Positions 1 through 9,406 of a stretch of 64,000 nucleotides of DNA are shown in pieces; the stretch's first letter is position 1; every line of letters starts with the position of its first letter. A program made the translations under genes and the position numbers. The stretch is from Thermincola carboxydiphila. Lineage in GTDB: Bacteria; Bacillota; Thermincolia; Thermincolales; UBA2595. The stretch lies in assembly GCA_016841325.1 (NCBI GenBank), contig JAENZJ010000010.1, positions 48,023 to 112,022 of the forward strand, written 5' to 3'. The notes under the pieces were generated by a model. It saw only the letters and a list, made by a program, of their open reading frames with translations, had not been told where the DNA came from and ran no database searches.

Positions 1-17
1 CCATCCGGCCACAGGAC

Positions 18-1286
18 CTAATCCATAAATTCAAACTCCAGGTTGCCTATCCTGATGGTATCACCATCCCTGGCCCCAAGCTTTCTCAATTCGTCATCTA
101 CACCCATGGCCCTCAGTATGCGCAGGAAACGCTTTACAGCTTCCTCATTACCAAAATCGGTCATGGCATAATGTCTTTCGACCTCCGGTCCGGTGACAAC
201 AAATATGTCATTTTCCCTGGCAGCGGTAAACCGGGGTTCTGCTGATACACGGGTCACCTTTTCCGGCTCGGTTGTGTCATCCACAGCGGGAACTGCCTCT
301 GCCAGGACCTCAGCCACCCTAAAGAGGAGAGGTTCTATTCCCTCACCGGTCACAGCGGAAACAGGGAAAATTTCAAATTCTTCGCCCAGTTCAGATTTAA
401 ATATCTCGAAATTATCGGCAGCTCCGGGAAGGTCCATTTTATTGGCCGCAACAACCTGAGGCCGCTTGGCCAAACGGGGGTTGTAGGCCTCCAGTTCACG
501 GTTAATGGCCCTGAAGCCTGCTATGGGGTCCCGGCCTTCCACCCCAGCCATGTCGACAAGGTGGACCAGTACCCTGGTCCGTTCCACATGGCGCAAAAAT
601 TCGTGTCCCAGTCCCGCACCCTGGTGGGCACCTTCAATGAGACCTGGAATGTCTGCAACCACAAAGCTCTGACCATCAGGCATTCTGACCACACCCAGGT
701 TGGGAACCAGGGTTGTAAAAGGATAATCCGCGATTTTGGGCCTGGCAGCAGAAATCCTTGATATAAATGTTGATTTTCCAGCATTTGGGAAGCCGACCAG
801 TCCGACATCGGCAAGCAGCTTCAGTTCCAGTTCCAGCCACCGTTCCTGGCCCGGCTCCCCCTTTTCGGCAATCCGCGGCGCCTTGTTGGCAGCGCTGGCA
901 AACCTGGCATTACCCCGGCCGCCCCGGCCGCCGGCGGCAACCACAACCTGCTGTCCGTGTACAGTCAGGTCAGCAAGCTGGTCTCCGGTTTCGGCTTCCC
1001 TGATAACTGTCCCCACCGGGACCCTGACAATCATGTCCGGGGCGCCGCGGCCGTGCATACCCTTACCCTGGCCGTGTTCCCCACGTTCCGCCTTATAATG
1101 CCTCTGGTAACGAAAATCCACCAGTGTCCTTAAACCCTCATCTGCAGTAAAGATCACACTGCCCCCGTTACCACCGTCACCACCGCTGGGGCCACCCAGG
1201 GGGACATACTTTTCGCGGCGGAAGGCAACAACTCCGTTTCCTCCGTCTCCGCCCTTGACATAAACTTTTGCTTTATCATAAAACAA
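18..1286 (-). CDS. obg: GTPase Obg (CgtA), ribosome-associated
   Basis: Essential large-subunit assembly GTPase. The glycine-rich Obg fold fills the first ~155 residues ([18 protein letters not shown]). The G domain follows with P-loop GFPNAGKST near residue 165, DIPG near 212 and NKMD near 282, and a C-terminal OCT-like domain ends in FEFMD. An ATG lies at 1292, but the AGGTG ribosome site at 1293-1297 sits directly against it. A TTG at 1286 is 6 nt from that site and gives an N-terminus (M-F-Y-D-K) that matches B. subtilis Obg (M-F-V-D-Q), so TTG is preferred; the length is then 422 aa. It follows a Spo0B-like gene, the same order as spo0B-obg in Bacillus. Family assignment is secure; only the start is open. 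Confidence 0.97.
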   Translation of the reverse strand: MFYDKAKVYVKGGDGGNGVVAFRREKYVPLGGPSGGDGGNGGSVIFTADEGLRTLVDFRYQRHYKAERGEHGQGKGMHGRGAPDMIVRVPVGTVIREAETGDQLADLTVHGQQVVVAAGGRGGRGNARFASAANKAPRIAEKGEPGQERWLELELKLLADVGLVGFPNAGKSTFISRISAARPKIADYPFTTLVPNLGVVRMPDGQSFVVADIPGLIEGAHQGAGLGHEFLRHVERTRVLVHLVDMAGVEGRDPIAGFRAINRELEAYNPRLAKRPQVVAANKMDLPGAADNFEIFKSELGEEFEIFPVSAVTGEGIEPLLFRVAEVLAEAVPAVDDTTEPEKVTRVSAEPRFTAARENDIFVVTGPEVERHYAMTDFGNEEAVKRFLRILRAMGVDDELRKLGARDGDTIRIGNLEFEFMD

Positions 1287-1339
1287 TGCCATCACCTGAA
1301 TTCTGGTTTTTTTCAAAAGAATTACGGTATTCCGGCAGG

Positions 1340-1915
1340 CTAAGCAGCCGGTACCGTAAGAGTGACTACCGTGATCCCGTCTGCCGACACAACTGCCTCA
1401 ATATGTCCGTTTACCTTTTTGGCCGCTTCTTTCATAAATATATTTTCAGAAGCCAGGGCCAGTCTGTCTGCTTCTGCTCCGGCACGGAAACCAACCTTAA
1501 ATACATATTGCCCGTTTTTTTCGCTAATTTCAAAATCAACGCTGCCGCCGGAACCTGGTTCCCCCTGGCCCAGGCGGACCGCCAGGGCCAGCATTTCCCT
1601 GATTATTTCAGCAACAGTCATTTCATTCTGCAGGCCTCTCTCAAATCCTGTCCCGATACTCTTTTCAATACTGATACCCTGCTTCCCGGCGGCCAGTTCG
1701 GCTGACAGTACCGCTGTTACCACATCCGGTGCCCCGAGCCGAACCAAAGCACCGGCCCGCTCCATATCTGCAGCTACCTTTTTTATATATTCACCTGCAC
1801 GGTCATATTTTTTCAATTGCAGCAGGCCCAGGATAACCTGCAGGTGATTCATAAAATCATGTCTCTGAACTCTTAAAACCTCAATCATCTCATTCAATTC
1901 AGGAAACCTCCGCAT
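1340..1915 (-). CDS. Spo0B-like sporulation phosphotransferase / sensor kinase-type protein
   Basis: The N-terminal helical hairpin carries the SpoOB_a-type motif [10 protein letters not shown], whose first histidine is the expected phospho-acceptor. The C-terminal half resembles a degenerate histidine-kinase ATPase domain with no clear N or G boxes, as in Spo0B. In the phosphorelay Spo0B moves phosphate from Spo0F to Spo0A; many Clostridia lack the full relay, so the partner is uncertain here. A TTG at 1933 extends the frame, but the ATG at 1915 has a GGAG-containing purine stretch upstream and is preferred. The position directly upstream of obg equals that of spo0B in B. subtilis, which supports the call more than the weak sequence similarity alone. 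Confidence 0.75.
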   Translation of the reverse strand: MRRFPELNEMIEVLRVQRHDFMNHLQVILGLLQLKKYDRAGEYIKKVAADMERAGALVRLGAPDVVTAVLSAELAAGKQGISIEKSIGTGFERGLQNEMTVAEIIREMLALAVRLGQGEPGSGGSVDFEISEKNGQYVFKVGFRAGAEADRLALASENIFMKEAAKKVNGHIEAVVSADGITVVTLTVPAA

Positions 1916-2024
1916 CCAGGTTAATCTCTCCAAAAGCCGTATACCAGCCAGGCCTTTCCAATATTCTCCCCAATGTCTGTTTTTTCCTGCCCGGGACTAA
2001 AAATACAACACTATAATTCCTGTT

Positions 2025-2255
2025 TTAGCTAAGTATGTTTTTTATCATATCAGCCACAGGGCTGAAAATCATCTCAATCCCGCTGGTGGGATTGGGAAGC
2101 GGAAGCCCCAGGACCTGGGCAAAAGTCAGCACCATTGCGCCCAGCATTAAAACTCCGAAAGCGGCCAGTTCCCGCCACTGCCGGTTTTTTAGCATTACAG
2201 GTGTTTCCAATGCAATTATCCCTATAAATACTATAATCAATACCAAGATAATCAT
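2025..2255 (-). CDS. Small two-helix membrane protein, putative germinant-receptor D subunit
   Basis: This 76-residue protein has two hydrophobic segments (about residues 1-17 and 30-52) separated by a short charged loop (KNRQWRE), then a polar tail. It is the last gene of the gerB-gerA-gerB-gerC cluster, 73 bp after the gerC-like gene on the same strand. Small proteins of about 75 residues with two membrane segments, encoded within or beside germinant-receptor operons, are known in Bacillus as D subunits that modulate receptor function. Size, topology and position fit; no catalytic motif is visible. The role is inferred from context. Confidence 0.6.
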   Translation of the reverse strand: MIILVLIIVFIGIIALETPVMLKNRQWRELAAFGVLMLGAMVLTFAQVLGLPLPNPTSGIEMIFSPVADMIKNILS

Positions 2256-2328
2256 ATAAGACCACCCCTCATTTAATTAGAAATCGGCATAACACCTCAC
2301 CATATGCAGTCACGTCATTTCCGGGAGC

Positions 2329-3537
2329 CTATCGAATCTGGAACGGGTCCGCAATAACCGATGTCCTCCTTATTTTGGCATCAACTTTAACAGTAACAGG
2401 CACCTCAGGGTATATCTCACTCCACTCCTGCTCTATCTCTCTCCAGTAATCCGGATATTTTTGATGGACTGTTTTACCGAACCCGAAGATATCTGTTTTA
2501 TACTTTTTCTGAGCAGTGTCCAGGGATTTTTCGGCAATTGACTTTACCTTTTGACTGAATTCCCTGTTCAGATCCCTGATGACATCCGGACTGCCCACAG
2601 CCGCATCTCCCTGGACCTCCACCACATCAGCCTCGGCATCAATCTTTATTTCCATCTCCAGGCTGCCTTCTCTGAAGACAGGTTTAATTTCACCCGAAGC
2701 CCGTGACATAAGTACAGTAATCCGGGAAATACTGCCGGATTCGGTCTTATGTTCCAGGACAACAGTTCCACTCTGGGTCTTTCCAATAATATACAGAAAG
2801 CCCGTTACTTCCTCAGGCGGCATAAGTCCTGCCAGCCTGTTATTGTGAAATAAGGCCAGGCCATCAAGCATGATTGTCTGTCCGGCCTCTTTCTCTCCCC
2901 TTTTGGTTCCTTTGGGTTCACGCGGTTCAATTGTCCTGATAACAGGCAGTACCGCATCCCAGCCCGGGGTTACCAGGGCCTCACTAAACCTCCTCAGGTC
3001 TACGGCAAGGGTTTCTGAAGTACCGGGCATTGACTTCACCAGTATTTCAGATATCTCCTGTGAAAGCATGTTTTCAAGTTCCGGCATTACCTTCATGGTT
3101 TCACTGGCATCCCCGCGGCTCACAAACATCCAGGTGCGCAGCCTGATATCCTTGTGGCGCTGCAGGAAATCAAACACATCCTGAACCCCGTTACGGGCAG
3201 AATCCTCACCAATGATTACCATTTCGTTGTGATAAATTCTTAGAATCCTGGGACTCCTGCGGTAAAGTTTGCGCTCAGCGTCATATAAGGTGTCCCCCAC
3301 CTCACTGACCAGCCAGTCGGCATTGGTCTCGGCAGATGTATTGGCCTGCTGGCCTCCCAGTTGGGACGGCCGGGCAACCAGGACAGTTAGTTTAGGCTTT
3401 TCCTGCCCGCCAAGGACCATCCGGTCAATCCCAATGGCTGTAACGATAGCCAGATCCTCCACTTCCCTCCTGCTCCAGCAGCCGGGGAAAAGAAGTACAC
3501 TCAGGACCAAAATAACGGCAATTATCTCTTTCTTCAC
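2329..3537 (-). CDS. Spore germination lipoprotein, GerAC/GerC family (C subunit)
   Basis: A signal peptide ends in the lipobox LFPGC, with the lipidated cysteine near residue 20, followed by the family's WSRREVEDLAIVTAIGID-type start. The length (402 aa) is normal for GerAC. C subunits are lipoproteins on the outer face of the inner spore membrane and are needed for receptor function. The GTG start overlaps the end of the upstream gerB gene by 4 bp, which implies translational coupling in one operon (B-A-B-C-D). The germinant cannot be deduced from sequence. Confidence 0.93.
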   Translation of the reverse strand: MKKEIIAVILVLSVLLFPGCWSRREVEDLAIVTAIGIDRMVLGGQEKPKLTVLVARPSQLGGQQANTSAETNADWLVSEVGDTLYDAERKLYRRSPRILRIYHNEMVIIGEDSARNGVQDVFDFLQRHKDIRLRTWMFVSRGDASETMKVMPELENMLSQEISEILVKSMPGTSETLAVDLRRFSEALVTPGWDAVLPVIRTIEPREPKGTKRGEKEAGQTIMLDGLALFHNNRLAGLMPPEEVTGFLYIIGKTQSGTVVLEHKTESGSISRITVLMSRASGEIKPVFREGSLEMEIKIDAEADVVEVQGDAAVGSPDVIRDLNREFSQKVKSIAEKSLDTAQKKYKTDIFGFGKTVHQKYPDYWREIEQEWSEIYPEVPVTVKVDAKIRRTSVIADPFQIR

Positions 3538-4634
3538 TGCTTTCGCCCTCCTCTGTACCGGACCAGCGCCACGGCCAGTAAACCCATAGGAATACCCAAT
3601 TCGAAAAGATAGGCATAAGGTACAAAAACTGTCGCCAGGAAATCTACCAGTTCGCGGGAATTCTCAAATAATGCCATCGAATATACCAGGATAATTAAAC
3701 CAACAGGATAAACCAGCGGCCGGTAGTCTTTAATATTAAGCCACTGGGCAGTACCCAGCACTGCAGCCAGGTAGAATGCCGCCACCTTAACTGTAACTCC
3801 GGCTACCCAGACAATAATGACCACCGCCTCCAGCCGCTCCAGAAAACGTCCCAGGCTGACATAACGGGCCAGTTCCAGTATCGGGAAGACCATGTTTTGG
3901 GTCAGCAGCGGGCCAAATACAGCTATACTGGTAGCTGTTGTCAGGGTCAGAAAAAATCCGATGAGGAGGACAGCACCTACCAGAGTTTTTCCTGCTTCCC
4001 GGGGTTGGTTCATAAAAGGCAGAAACATCAGGATCAGCACGATCTCCCCTCTCCAGGCGCCGGGTACCAGTGAGCCCCTGATTACCGGCTTAATCCCGTT
4101 TTCCATAAGGGGTAGAAAATTTCCAAAATTTACATCTTCAGTCAGCAAAAAAACTATAAAAACAAAAGCTGCCACAAACAGCGGGAAAAGAAACTGGTTC
4201 ATCCTGCAGAGGACTTCCATCCCGTTAGACACCACAAAGGCTGCCAGTAATACAACTACAGTGTTAAACACAGGGAGCGGGGTTTCCGGGAGAAAGGCGG
4301 TTACCAGAAAGTCCCCGAATTCCCTGACTATGATTGCATTTATGTGTATAAAAAAGAATATATACAGGAGACCTATTAACCTGCCCCCAAATTTGCCAAT
4401 TATTTCCGGAGCATATTCCACTACAGATTTTTCCGGGAAATATAAACCCAGCCGTGTATATACCAGGGCAACCAATATCCCAAAAAGAGTGGCTGCCAGG
4501 CCCACAGAAATCCAGCCATCCCGGGACGCATACTGGGCAGTGATGGAAGGCACAAACAGGAAACCTGTTACTGTGATTGTAGTCACCAGGAGAAATATCA
4601 TCTGGGTACTGGATACTTTCTCATCTTTTTTCAT
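3534..4634 (-). CDS. Spore germination protein, GerAB/GerB family (B subunit)
   Basis: This 366-residue integral membrane protein has about ten hydrophobic segments and belongs to the amino acid-polyamine-organocation transporter fold used by GerAB proteins, the presumed germinant-binding subunit. It starts with ATG at 4634, overlapping the gerA-like gene by 4 bp, and overlaps the gerC-like gene by 4 bp at its end. It is the second of two B-subunit genes in the operon; the other lies upstream of gerA. Their sequences differ clearly, so they may recognise different ligands or act as alternative B subunits with one A/C pair. Confidence 0.93.
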   Translation of the reverse strand: MKKDEKVSSTQMIFLLVTTITVTGFLFVPSITAQYASRDGWISVGLAATLFGILVALVYTRLGLYFPEKSVVEYAPEIIGKFGGRLIGLLYIFFFIHINAIIVREFGDFLVTAFLPETPLPVFNTVVVLLAAFVVSNGMEVLCRMNQFLFPLFVAAFVFIVFLLTEDVNFGNFLPLMENGIKPVIRGSLVPGAWRGEIVLILMFLPFMNQPREAGKTLVGAVLLIGFFLTLTTATSIAVFGPLLTQNMVFPILELARYVSLGRFLERLEAVVIIVWVAGVTVKVAAFYLAAVLGTAQWLNIKDYRPLVYPVGLIILVYSMALFENSRELVDFLATVFVPYAYLFELGIPMGLLAVALVRYRGGRKQ

Positions 4635-6244
4635 TGGCCGCTCTTACCTCCGGGACGCCGCCGCGGCGGCCTGGGTTTCTGCATATAATCCTGCCGGGCC
4701 GGTTCCTTATGGCCGGTCATCCTGGGGCGGGTGAACATGCTCCACCAGGGCATACGAAAAAACATGTCTTTCAGGTCCCGCCACGATGTGGGGGCCAGCG
4801 GTGCTATGTAAGGGACCCCGAACGACCTCAGGGAACACAGGTGTATCAGCAGGGCCAGCAGTCCTGCCATAACGCCGAAAAGCCCCAGGGCAGCAGCCAG
4901 CGCCATCAGCGGAAACCTGAGAATGCGCAGGGAAAAAGCCCCGAAATACGACGGCAGGCTGAATGAAGATATGGCCGTAAGGGCCACAACAATAACCATA
5001 GCAGGTGAGACCAGCCCTGCCGAAACAGCTGCATCTCCGATCACCAGGGCTCCCACAATACTCACCGCCTGGCCAACAGCCTTGGGCAGGCGCACTCCTG
5101 CCTCCCGGAGCACTTCAAAGGTTGTCTCCATAAGGAGGGCCTCCACAAATGCGGGAAACGGCACCCCTTCCCTGGCGGCTGCAATGGATATCAGGAGAGG
5201 TGTCGGGAGCATCTCCTGGTGATAGGTGGTGATTGCTATATACAGGGGCGGTGCCAGCAAAGCAATATTCAGGGTAACAAACCTGATAAACCTGATAAAA
5301 CTGGCAAAAGGCCACCTCAGGTAGTAATCCTCACTGGCCTGGAGGAGCTGGGGAAAAGTAACCGGCACCAGCAGCACAAACGGTGTCGTATCAACCAGGA
5401 TGGCAACCTGTCCTTCCAGGAGCCCTCCGGCAACCTTGTCAGGCCGCTCAGTTGCCTGCACAGTGGGAAATACGGTCATTGGCGCATCCTCGATGTATTC
5501 CTCAATATACCCGCTTTCGAGGATACCGTCGGTATCAATTCTCTGCAGCCGGCTTTTCACCTCATCCACTATTTTGTTATTAACTATGCCTTCAATATAC
5601 CCGACACTGACTGCAGTTTTGGTAACAGCCCCTATTTTCATTGTTTCAAACTTCAGGCGTGATGACTTGATGCGCCTCCTTATCAAGGTATAATTTGTCT
5701 GCAGGTTCTCGGTAAAACCCTCCCTGGGGCCGCGGACAACATTTTCTGTTGCCGGCTCAGTCACCGCACGCTGTACCCAGTCCTGGGTAGAAAGGGTAAA
5801 GGCCTTGCTGACTCCGTCAACAAATAGGACCGTCTCCCCGCTTAATAATGAGTGCACCACATCCATCATGTTATCGTGGACCTTAACCTCAGTAAAGGCT
5901 ATTATACTGCGGCTCAGGTAGCCGGCTGGGTCACTTACGGGAGCTGAGGAGTTAATGCCTGAGACATCATACATAAGTGCTTTCACCAGGTCGTCTGTAA
6001 GCATTTCCTTGTTGACCAGGCCGTCAATATATATCATTGCAGTTTTGACCCCGCCGCCGATGGCTGCCTCAAACTCCCGGAAAATGACATCTGTACACCT
6101 GTCAAATACGGCTTTCAGGTGTTTGATGTTGCTCTCCAGGCTGACAGCAACCGGCTCTTTGGATTCACCACCGCCAATTGCCTGGGACTCATTGCGCGGT
6201 TTGGCAAAAACCTTTTTGATGATGTTTTTCCATTTCTTAAGCAT
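4631..6244 (-). CDS. Spore germination protein, GerAA/GerA family (A subunit)
   Basis: The soluble N-terminal half (about residues 1-300) precedes a hydrophobic C-terminal half with several membrane segments, the GerAA layout. Family-like stretches include DAPMTVFPTVQATERPDKVAGGL and the FPAFVEALLMETTFEVLREAG region. GerA subunits assemble into oligomeric ion channels in the inner spore membrane. A GTG at 6253 gives three more residues, but the ATG at 6244 lies 5 nt after GGGTGG and is the better start. It lies 45 bp downstream of one gerB gene and overlaps the next, so two B subunits flank it. The C-terminus is rich in Pro/Arg/Lys. Confidence 0.93.
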   Translation of the reverse strand: MLKKWKNIIKKVFAKPRNESQAIGGGESKEPVAVSLESNIKHLKAVFDRCTDVIFREFEAAIGGGVKTAMIYIDGLVNKEMLTDDLVKALMYDVSGINSSAPVSDPAGYLSRSIIAFTEVKVHDNMMDVVHSLLSGETVLFVDGVSKAFTLSTQDWVQRAVTEPATENVVRGPREGFTENLQTNYTLIRRRIKSSRLKFETMKIGAVTKTAVSVGYIEGIVNNKIVDEVKSRLQRIDTDGILESGYIEEYIEDAPMTVFPTVQATERPDKVAGGLLEGQVAILVDTTPFVLLVPVTFPQLLQASEDYYLRWPFASFIRFIRFVTLNIALLAPPLYIAITTYHQEMLPTPLLISIAAAREGVPFPAFVEALLMETTFEVLREAGVRLPKAVGQAVSIVGALVIGDAAVSAGLVSPAMVIVVALTAISSFSLPSYFGAFSLRILRFPLMALAAALGLFGVMAGLLALLIHLCSLRSFGVPYIAPLAPTSWRDLKDMFFRMPWWSMFTRPRMTGHKEPARQDYMQKPRPPRRRPGGKSGQ

Positions 6245-6289
6245 GTGGACCACCCTTGTTCTCTATTTTCAGACTTTAACCACCTGTTG

Positions 6290-7390
6290 TCATTCGGCCA
6301 TTCCCGGCGTCCGCCTTTTGCGAACCAACCACAGGACTGCAATATATGCCGGTATGGCCAGCTGGATTATTGACATATAAACCGCATATACCTCAGGCCT
6401 CAAAAAATATCTCAGCTGCAGATAATTGTCAAACAGGATCACAGCCAGGTTTACTGCAAGTATTGTCAGGGGCAGCAGTACAGCCCTGCGGTCACCCAGC
6501 CTGAAAAGGTGACCGGTACTAACAGAAGCCGCATACAGGAACAGTGTAATTTTAAGAAAATTGGAGGCAACCCAGATTAGCAGGAAAAAGCCCTCAACCC
6601 GTTCAATAAATTCAACCACGGAAATTTCCTCTACAAGGCTCAGGTAGGGATATATCCTCATTACTGCTACCCTGTTTCCGATTCCCCAGATAATGCTGAA
6701 AACAGTGAACACCAGCAGAAGACCGGCAGCCAGCACACTCAGGGGTAAAAAGGTATATTTCTTCACACTGCTGTTGAGATGCGGCAGCAGCAAAAACCAG
6801 ATTACCACATCACCAAAAAACGCCCATTGGGTAACTCCGCCGCGGATAATCGGGGCTGCCCCTTTCTCAATAAGAGGGAAAATATTGTTGGGGTCGCCAA
6901 AATTAAGAGACGCCAGGTTAATCAGGATAATCCCGCCGATAATAAGGGGAAACACAAACTGGGCCACCCTGACGATAACCTCTATCCCCATATATGCCAG
7001 CCAGTATGCCAGTAAAGCCGTAACAATAATAAAAACTATCAGCGGGGTCTCTTCATAAAAGTAGGTTACCATCAGTTCAGCAAAATCCCTCAGAGTGATA
7101 CTGGCTACATGGACCCCAAACACAGTAAAAACAACACCCACAACCTTAGCCGAGATTCCTGCCCCCAGTTCCTCCAAAAAGCCGAGAACTGTCTGCCCCC
7201 GATACAGTCCGGCCATTATGGCAAGAAGGAAAGAATTAATACCGCCCATTGCCGCAGCCAGGGCAGCAGCTATCCAGACATCCTGGTACCTGTCACCGAC
7301 AGTAAGAACCGGCACACTTCAAATCATTGGGGGAATTAACACCAGTAACGTCAGGATAAAGGCCTGCTGGCCGCTGATTTTTTCCTCCAC
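6290..7390 (-). CDS. Second GerAB/GerB-family B subunit, interrupted by an in-frame TGA near its start
   Basis: The intact frame from a GTG at 7315 gives a 341-residue multi-pass GerAB-family protein that lacks the usual first transmembrane segment. Reading upstream in the same frame, a GTG at 7390 with an excellent GGGAGGTGA ribosome site encodes a typical GerAB N-terminus (EEKISGQQAFILTLLVL). This is separated from the rest by one TGA at 7319-7321 (codon 24). Without the stop the protein would be 366 aa, the length of the neighbouring gerB. The TGA aligns with a Leu in that neighbour. It may be a nonsense mutation, a base-call error, or be bypassed by restart at 7315, where no good ribosome site is seen. 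Confidence 0.85.
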
Positions 7391-7437
7391 TGCCCTCACC
7401 TCCCGGCCCTCATAAACCATTTAAGACCTCAGCCATT

Positions 7438-7665
7438 TTACCCGTACCGGTGCAAAACCCCCTCACCTGCAGGAGGGTAATCAAAGGTAATATTGTCACA
7501 GACCAGGCGGCAGGCACCGCACTCGAGGCAGGGGCCTTCCTGATGAAAGATAATTCCGCTTCCGGAAAGGGTAAACAGCCCCACAGGACAGATATATATA
7601 CAGTTTTTGCCGGAACAGGGTTCATTACACCTGTTTGCGTCAATTATCCTGATAATTGATGCCAT
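7438..7665 (-). CDS. FixX-like ferredoxin
   Basis: This 75-residue ferredoxin has two cysteine clusters (RCNEPCSGKNCIYICPVGLF, then PCLECGACRLVCD) that suit one or two iron-sulfur clusters, as in FixX and the ferredoxin-like end of ETF:quinone oxidoreductase. The ATG at 7665 has GAGGTG 6 nt upstream and is chosen over a GTG at 7674. It follows the FixC-like flavoprotein by 31 bp, which is the normal fixCX pairing. Together they would pass electrons from an electron-transfer flavoprotein to quinone; no etfAB genes lie in the window. It is 47 bp upstream of the germination operon on the same strand. Confidence 0.88.
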   Translation of the reverse strand: MASIIRIIDANRCNEPCSGKNCIYICPVGLFTLSGSGIIFHQEGPCLECGACRLVCDNITFDYPPAGEGVLHRYG

Positions 7666-7696
7666 AACAGTCACCTCGGCCTCAATTCAGATTGTA

Positions 7697-9013
7697 CTAC
7701 CTGATAACCCGTACTGCTTTAAGGGCATCGGTCAGGAGTTTCCCCAGGGGCTGCTTATTTAATACAACACGCCTGATGAACCGGCGCTTCACTCCCCTTG
7801 ATACCGGGTATACCATAGATACATGTGCAGATACAGAGTTAACCAGTCCAATGTAATCAACAAAAAGGGTCGGATTTTTCCGGAACCAGCCGGGCACTTC
7901 ACGGTTTGCCCTCATGTCTTTAAAGACAAAACTGTTTTCCAGATTCTTATGATAGCCTTTCAGGACTTTTCGTGAATAATCCCCTTTCCTGATGGCTTCA
8001 ATAGCGGCTTCAGCCGCAAATTTACCTGAATACATGGCCAGGTTTATCCCATGGTCCCCATTTACCAGTCCTCCGGAGTCACCTGCTATCACCATCCCGT
8101 CAAAAACCAGCGGCGGTACGGCATTAAAGCCGCCCTCGGGTATCATATGGGCCAGGTACTCCACTGTGGTCCCTCCCCGAAGCAGGGGTTCCACAACCGG
8201 GTGAGCCTTCAGGGCTGCCATCAGCTCATTTATTTTTACTTTTTTGGAGGTCAGGGTTTGCACACCCACACCGACATTAATTCCCAAATGTTCTTTAAAA
8301 GTATAGATAGATCCGGTGCCCGGCAGCCCTGCTGTGGCTTCTCCCAGGAGTCCGATAACAGCCCCCCGGTCTCCGCTGAGATTGAACCTTTCATTTATTA
8401 CTTCCTCAGGAAGGGATATAATCTCTTTAACATATAATGACATACTGGAGGCACGGGGTTTTTTAACGAGCCCTGCCCGCTCCGCCAGCAACGGGTTAAC
8501 TCCCTGGGCCAGGATTACCATTCCGGCCCGGACAGCGCCCTGAACGGAACCACTGACCCTGACCCCGCAGACCCGGCAATTTTCAAGTATCAGGTCCTCC
8601 GCTTTACAGGATGTCCACAGTTCGGCACCTGCCAATACGGCCTTTTTTGCATACCACCTGTCAAATACAGCCCGCATTATTGACAACCTGTTGTAGGGCT
8701 CTCTGTCCATCTCCATGCTGGTAAAACCCAGTTTAACTGCCGACCTTTCTGCCATCAGCCAGTATTGATGATCTACCAGGACACGCTCCACAGGCGCTTC
8801 TTCCCAGAAATCAGGCAGTAGTTCCCTGGTGGGCAGTGAATAAACTGCACCCCCGCTGATAGTTTTGGAACCCGGATACGGACCGCGCTCCAAAAGAAGT
8901 ACCTCAACACCTGCCCTGGCCAGTGAATATGCTGCCGTAATCCCGGCGATCCCGGCCCCGACCACTATTACCTGATATTGCTTTTTTCCTGTTTCACTGA
9001 AAATTTTAGCCAT
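7697..9013 (-). CDS. FixC-like FAD-dependent oxidoreductase (ETF-quinone oxidoreductase family)
   Basis: The N-terminal dinucleotide-binding motif VVGAGIAGITAAYSLARAG (about residues 16-34) and the ERGPYPGSKTISGGAVY stretch are typical of FixC. A second FAD motif, VIAGDSGGLVNGDHGINLAMYSGKFAAEA, is present near residue 310. The length of 438 aa is usual for FixC. Members accept electrons from ETF and feed the quinone pool or take part in electron bifurcation. It lies downstream of the rpmA terminator and upstream of fixX and the ger operon, breaking the usual rpmA-spo0B-obg order. No strong ribosome site precedes the ATG. Confidence 0.9.
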   Translation of the reverse strand: MAKIFSETGKKQYQVIVVGAGIAGITAAYSLARAGVEVLLLERGPYPGSKTISGGAVYSLPTRELLPDFWEEAPVERVLVDHQYWLMAERSAVKLGFTSMEMDREPYNRLSIMRAVFDRWYAKKAVLAGAELWTSCKAEDLILENCRVCGVRVSGSVQGAVRAGMVILAQGVNPLLAERAGLVKKPRASSMSLYVKEIISLPEEVINERFNLSGDRGAVIGLLGEATAGLPGTGSIYTFKEHLGINVGVGVQTLTSKKVKINELMAALKAHPVVEPLLRGGTTVEYLAHMIPEGGFNAVPPLVFDGMVIAGDSGGLVNGDHGINLAMYSGKFAAEAAIEAIRKGDYSRKVLKGYHKNLENSFVFKDMRANREVPGWFRKNPTLFVDYIGLVNSVSAHVSMVYPVSRGVKRRFIRRVVLNKQPLGKLLTDALKAVRVIR

Positions 9014-9054
9014 ACAGTTATTATTTCACTGAATATGTTCCTTATCCCAAAAGC

Positions 9055-9096
9055 CAAGAAAAAAAGGACTAACCCATATATTATGAGTTAGTCCTT
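9055..9096 (-). terminator. Rho-independent terminator after rpmA
   Basis: A 9-bp stem (9065-9073 with 9087-9095, AGGACTAAC/GTTAGTCCT) is followed on the minus strand by a run of T. It closes the rplU-prp-rpmA unit and separates it from fixC. Confidence 0.85.
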
Positions 9097-9109
9097 TATG
9101 CAGACATTA

Positions 9110-9406
9110 TCAGGATACAACAGCTTCTGACCCGCTGTACACACTTACCTGTTTCTTGTCTTTGCCTTTTCTTTCAAATTTGACCACACCGTCAATTAAA
9201 GCAAACAGTGTATCATCTTTTCCGATTCCCACATTGTTGCCCGGGTGAATCTTGGTGCCGCGCTGGCGGACAAGAATGTTCCCGGCAGTAACCACAGTCC
9301 CTTCGCCGCGTTTCACCCCTAGGTATTTTGGGTTGGAATCACGGCCGTTCCGGGAACTGCCCACCCCTTTTTTATGGGCAAATAATTGGAGATTGATATT
9401 AATCAC
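9110..9406 (-). CDS. rpmA: 50S ribosomal protein L27 with Prp-cleavable N-terminal extension
   Basis: The L27 core ([19 protein letters not shown] and [14 protein letters not shown]) is unmistakable. Before it lies the Firmicutes-type leader [11 protein letters not shown]. In Staphylococcus and Bacillus relatives this leader is removed by the cysteine protease Prp after the F residue, exposing the N-terminus that reaches the peptidyl-transferase centre. The prp gene is directly upstream and overlaps by a few bases. AGGAGG lies 8 nt before a GTG at 9406, so that GTG is preferred over one at 9415 that sits inside the ribosome site. Confidence 0.97.
   Translation of the reverse strand: MININLQLFAHKKGVGSSRNGRDSNPKYLGVKRGEGTVVTAGNILVRQRGTKIHPGNNVGIGKDDTLFALIDGVVKFERKGKDKKQVSVYSGSEAVVS

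Noticed and set aside
3892..4734. 280-codon plus-strand frame opposite gerB and gerA
   Set aside because: Antisense shadow of the germination genes, low complexity, no start signal.
7319..7321. Selenocysteine reading of the TGA in gerB
   Set aside because: GerAB proteins have no redox residue there, the neighbour has Leu, and no SECIS-like hairpin was seen just after the codon.
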